DNA from: Candidatus Aminicenantota bacterium
GTDB lineage: Bacteria > Acidobacteriota > Aminicenantia > Aminicenantales > Aminicenantaceae
Reading direction: 5' to 3'
Assembly: GCA_020344415.1 (NCBI GenBank)
Contig: CP070825.1
Coordinates: 680,228-744,227, forward strand
Length of the DNA stretch: 64,000 bases
The first letter of the stretch is position 1, and each line of letters opens with the position of its first letter. Below, piece by piece: positions 63,154 to 64,000 of this stretch. A model generated the notes under the pieces. That model made no database searches and was not told where the DNA came from. It saw only the letters and a list, made by a program, of their open reading frames with translations. A program made the position numbers and the translations under genes.

Positions 63154-63343
63154 ATGATGTCCGCCTTGACATACAAAAAAGCAGGTGTCGATATAGATAG
63201 AGCAGACGATTTCATTAGAAAGATTAAACCCCTGCTGAAAAAGACAGGCCGTCCTGAAGTTCTCGGAACATTGGGAGGTTTCAGTGGCCTCTTTAGAACT
63301 TCCTGGAATGTATGCCAAGGATAAGCTCGATTGCTCTGATTAG
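63154..63343 (+). pseudogene. Truncated, frameshifted purM (AIR synthetase) N-terminal fragment
   Basis: The frame from ATG 63154 (a second ATG at 63157) reads [20 protein letters not shown] and [16 protein letters not shown], the N-terminus of phosphoribosylformylglycinamidine cyclo-ligase. After Phe-Arg at 63297 the frame departs and stops at 63322. Removing one A near 63295 gives [10 protein letters not shown], again PurM-like, ending at 63341. The catalytic body is absent, so this is a dead fragment. The good GGAGAAAG site before it is preserved. Confidence 0.75.
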
Positions 63344-63373
63344 GATATTTTAAAATAAAAAAAGGAATTATAA

Positions 63374-63919
63374 ATGGGTAAAGAAAAGAAAGGTTTTAGT
63401 CTTTACAAGGGACAGAGAGTCGGAGTTTTTGTGGATGTTCAGAATATGTATTATTCCGCAAGATATTCCCACAAAGCCAAGGTTAATTTTAAGACAATTC
63501 TCAAAGAAGCTATTAGAGGCAGGCGTCTCATTAGAGCAATTGCCTATGTAATAAAAGCCGATGTAAAAGATGAGAGTAATTTTTTTGAAGCGCTTATGAA
63601 TCTAGGATACGAGGTGAAGGCAAAAGACCTCCAGGTTTTTTACGGAGGTGCTAAAAAAGGGGATTGGGACATCGGTATTGCTATGGATACAATTGAACTT
63701 GCTCCAAAGCTTGATGCAGTTGTGCTAGTCAGCGGGGACGGGGATTTTGTTCCACTGGTCGAACACCTCAAACATAGCTTAGGTTGTTATGTGGAGATCA
63801 TGGCATTCGGAAAGTCATGCTCTCAGAAGCTCATTGAAGAAGCGGATAATTTTATAGATATTGAAGAGAATTTGAACGCATTTTTAATCCAAGCGGCAAA
63901 TAAAAGCAAAAAGGAATAG
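63374..63919 (+). CDS. NYN-domain (LabA-like) protein
   Basis: A 181-residue PIN-like NYN-domain protein. VGVFVDVQNMYYSARY and the acidic segment ELAPKLDAVVLVSGDGDFVP carry the conserved Asp residues of the putative metal-dependent RNase site; IGIAMDTIELAP contributes another. LabA-type proteins are suspected RNA-processing enzymes. It lies 30 bp after the purM fragment with AAAGGAATTATAA upstream. The remaining 80 bases of the window hold no gene but resemble family C/A debris. Confidence 0.87.
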   Translation: MGKEKKGFSLYKGQRVGVFVDVQNMYYSARYSHKAKVNFKTILKEAIRGRRLIRAIAYVIKADVKDESNFFEALMNLGYEVKAKDLQVFYGGAKKGDWDIGIAMDTIELAPKLDAVVLVSGDGDFVPLVEHLKHSLGCYVEIMAFGKSCSQKLIEEADNFIDIEENLNAFLIQAANKSKKE

Positions 63920-64000
63920 ATAGTACTTTTTGTGATTTTTAGATAGAAAACAGTGCCGCGTTTTTTACTCGCTCATTCTAGGGATCGGCTATTTTTTAAA

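Noticed and set aside
62966-63172. Minus-strand frame of 68 codons
   Set aside because: It is encoded by the C-B-C repeat and the purM start region.

Overview
The window is a 64 kb piece of a Gram-negative-type bacterial chromosome with moderate to low GC by eye. An outer membrane is implied by TonB-dependent receptors, a LolA-like carrier, a TolC/MFP/RND pump and lipoproteins. Three GWxTD-domain proteins, carboxypeptidase-regulatory-domain TonB receptors, many TPR lipoproteins, a TPR-sulfatase fusion and ECF/DUF4097 modules together fit Candidatus Aminicenantes or a nearby Acidobacteriota-like lineage. That assignment is inferred from gene content; no rRNA is present to confirm it.

Layout. 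0-6 kb: a TPR lipoprotein, a rhomboid protease, then the translation operon rplM-rpsI-rpsB-tsf-pyrH-frr. 6-8 kb (minus): ECF sigma, anti-sigma and bactofilin-like membrane protein, each overlapping the next by 4 bp. 8-17 kb: divergent lolA-like and sodium/solute symporter genes sharing a repeat-borne promoter, an acyltransferase, a TPR protein, an AMMECR1 protein, a DASS transporter, an MBL hydrolase and a XerD-like recombinase. 18-24.5 kb: tetR-tolC-mfp-RND efflux operon with operator-like palindromes. 24.5-26.2 kb: a bacterial eRF1/Pelota-like protein and tRNA-Leu(CAG). 26-46 kb: a radical SAM protein and an envelope island (three GWxTD proteins, two TonB receptors, a TPR-sulfatase with Thr in the nucleophile position, an aminotransferase, GntR and ROK proteins), then a methyltransferase and TatA. 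47-56 kb: lepA, mtnA, tsaD, two glycosyltransferases and a MenC-type enolase-superfamily enzyme. 56-59 kb: a large FAD/Fe-S oxidoreductase with a Met/Pro-rich tail. 59.7-63 kb (minus): a second ECF/anti-sigma operon with two DUF4097 proteins. The window ends with a purM fragment and a NYN-domain gene.

The most unusual layer is intergenic. At least six families of short palindromic repeats fill the gaps between genes. Family C has GGGGACAGGCTAC ends and family D has GGGGTCAGGCTTTCATAAG ends; C often encloses a family B core (ATTGCGAG-type) and sometimes family A (GGGGCTTGATTCATCAAGCC-type) palindromes. D, C and F (AGGGTCAGGTCTACAC ends) share a GGG(T/A)CAGG terminus. One D element still carries the start of a REP-associated tyrosine transposase (RAYT) gene, which identifies D as debris of such a transposon. 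These elements touch genes closely: they begin within a few bases of stop codons, supply the last codons of tsaD, abut the start codons of lepA and of the radical SAM gene, and appear to supply both -35 boxes of a divergent, possibly leaderless promoter.

In overview the window holds housekeeping translation and metabolism genes, two envelope-facing sigma/anti-sigma operons, one drug-efflux operon and a receptor/GWxTD/sulfatase envelope island, interleaved with RAYT-type repeats.
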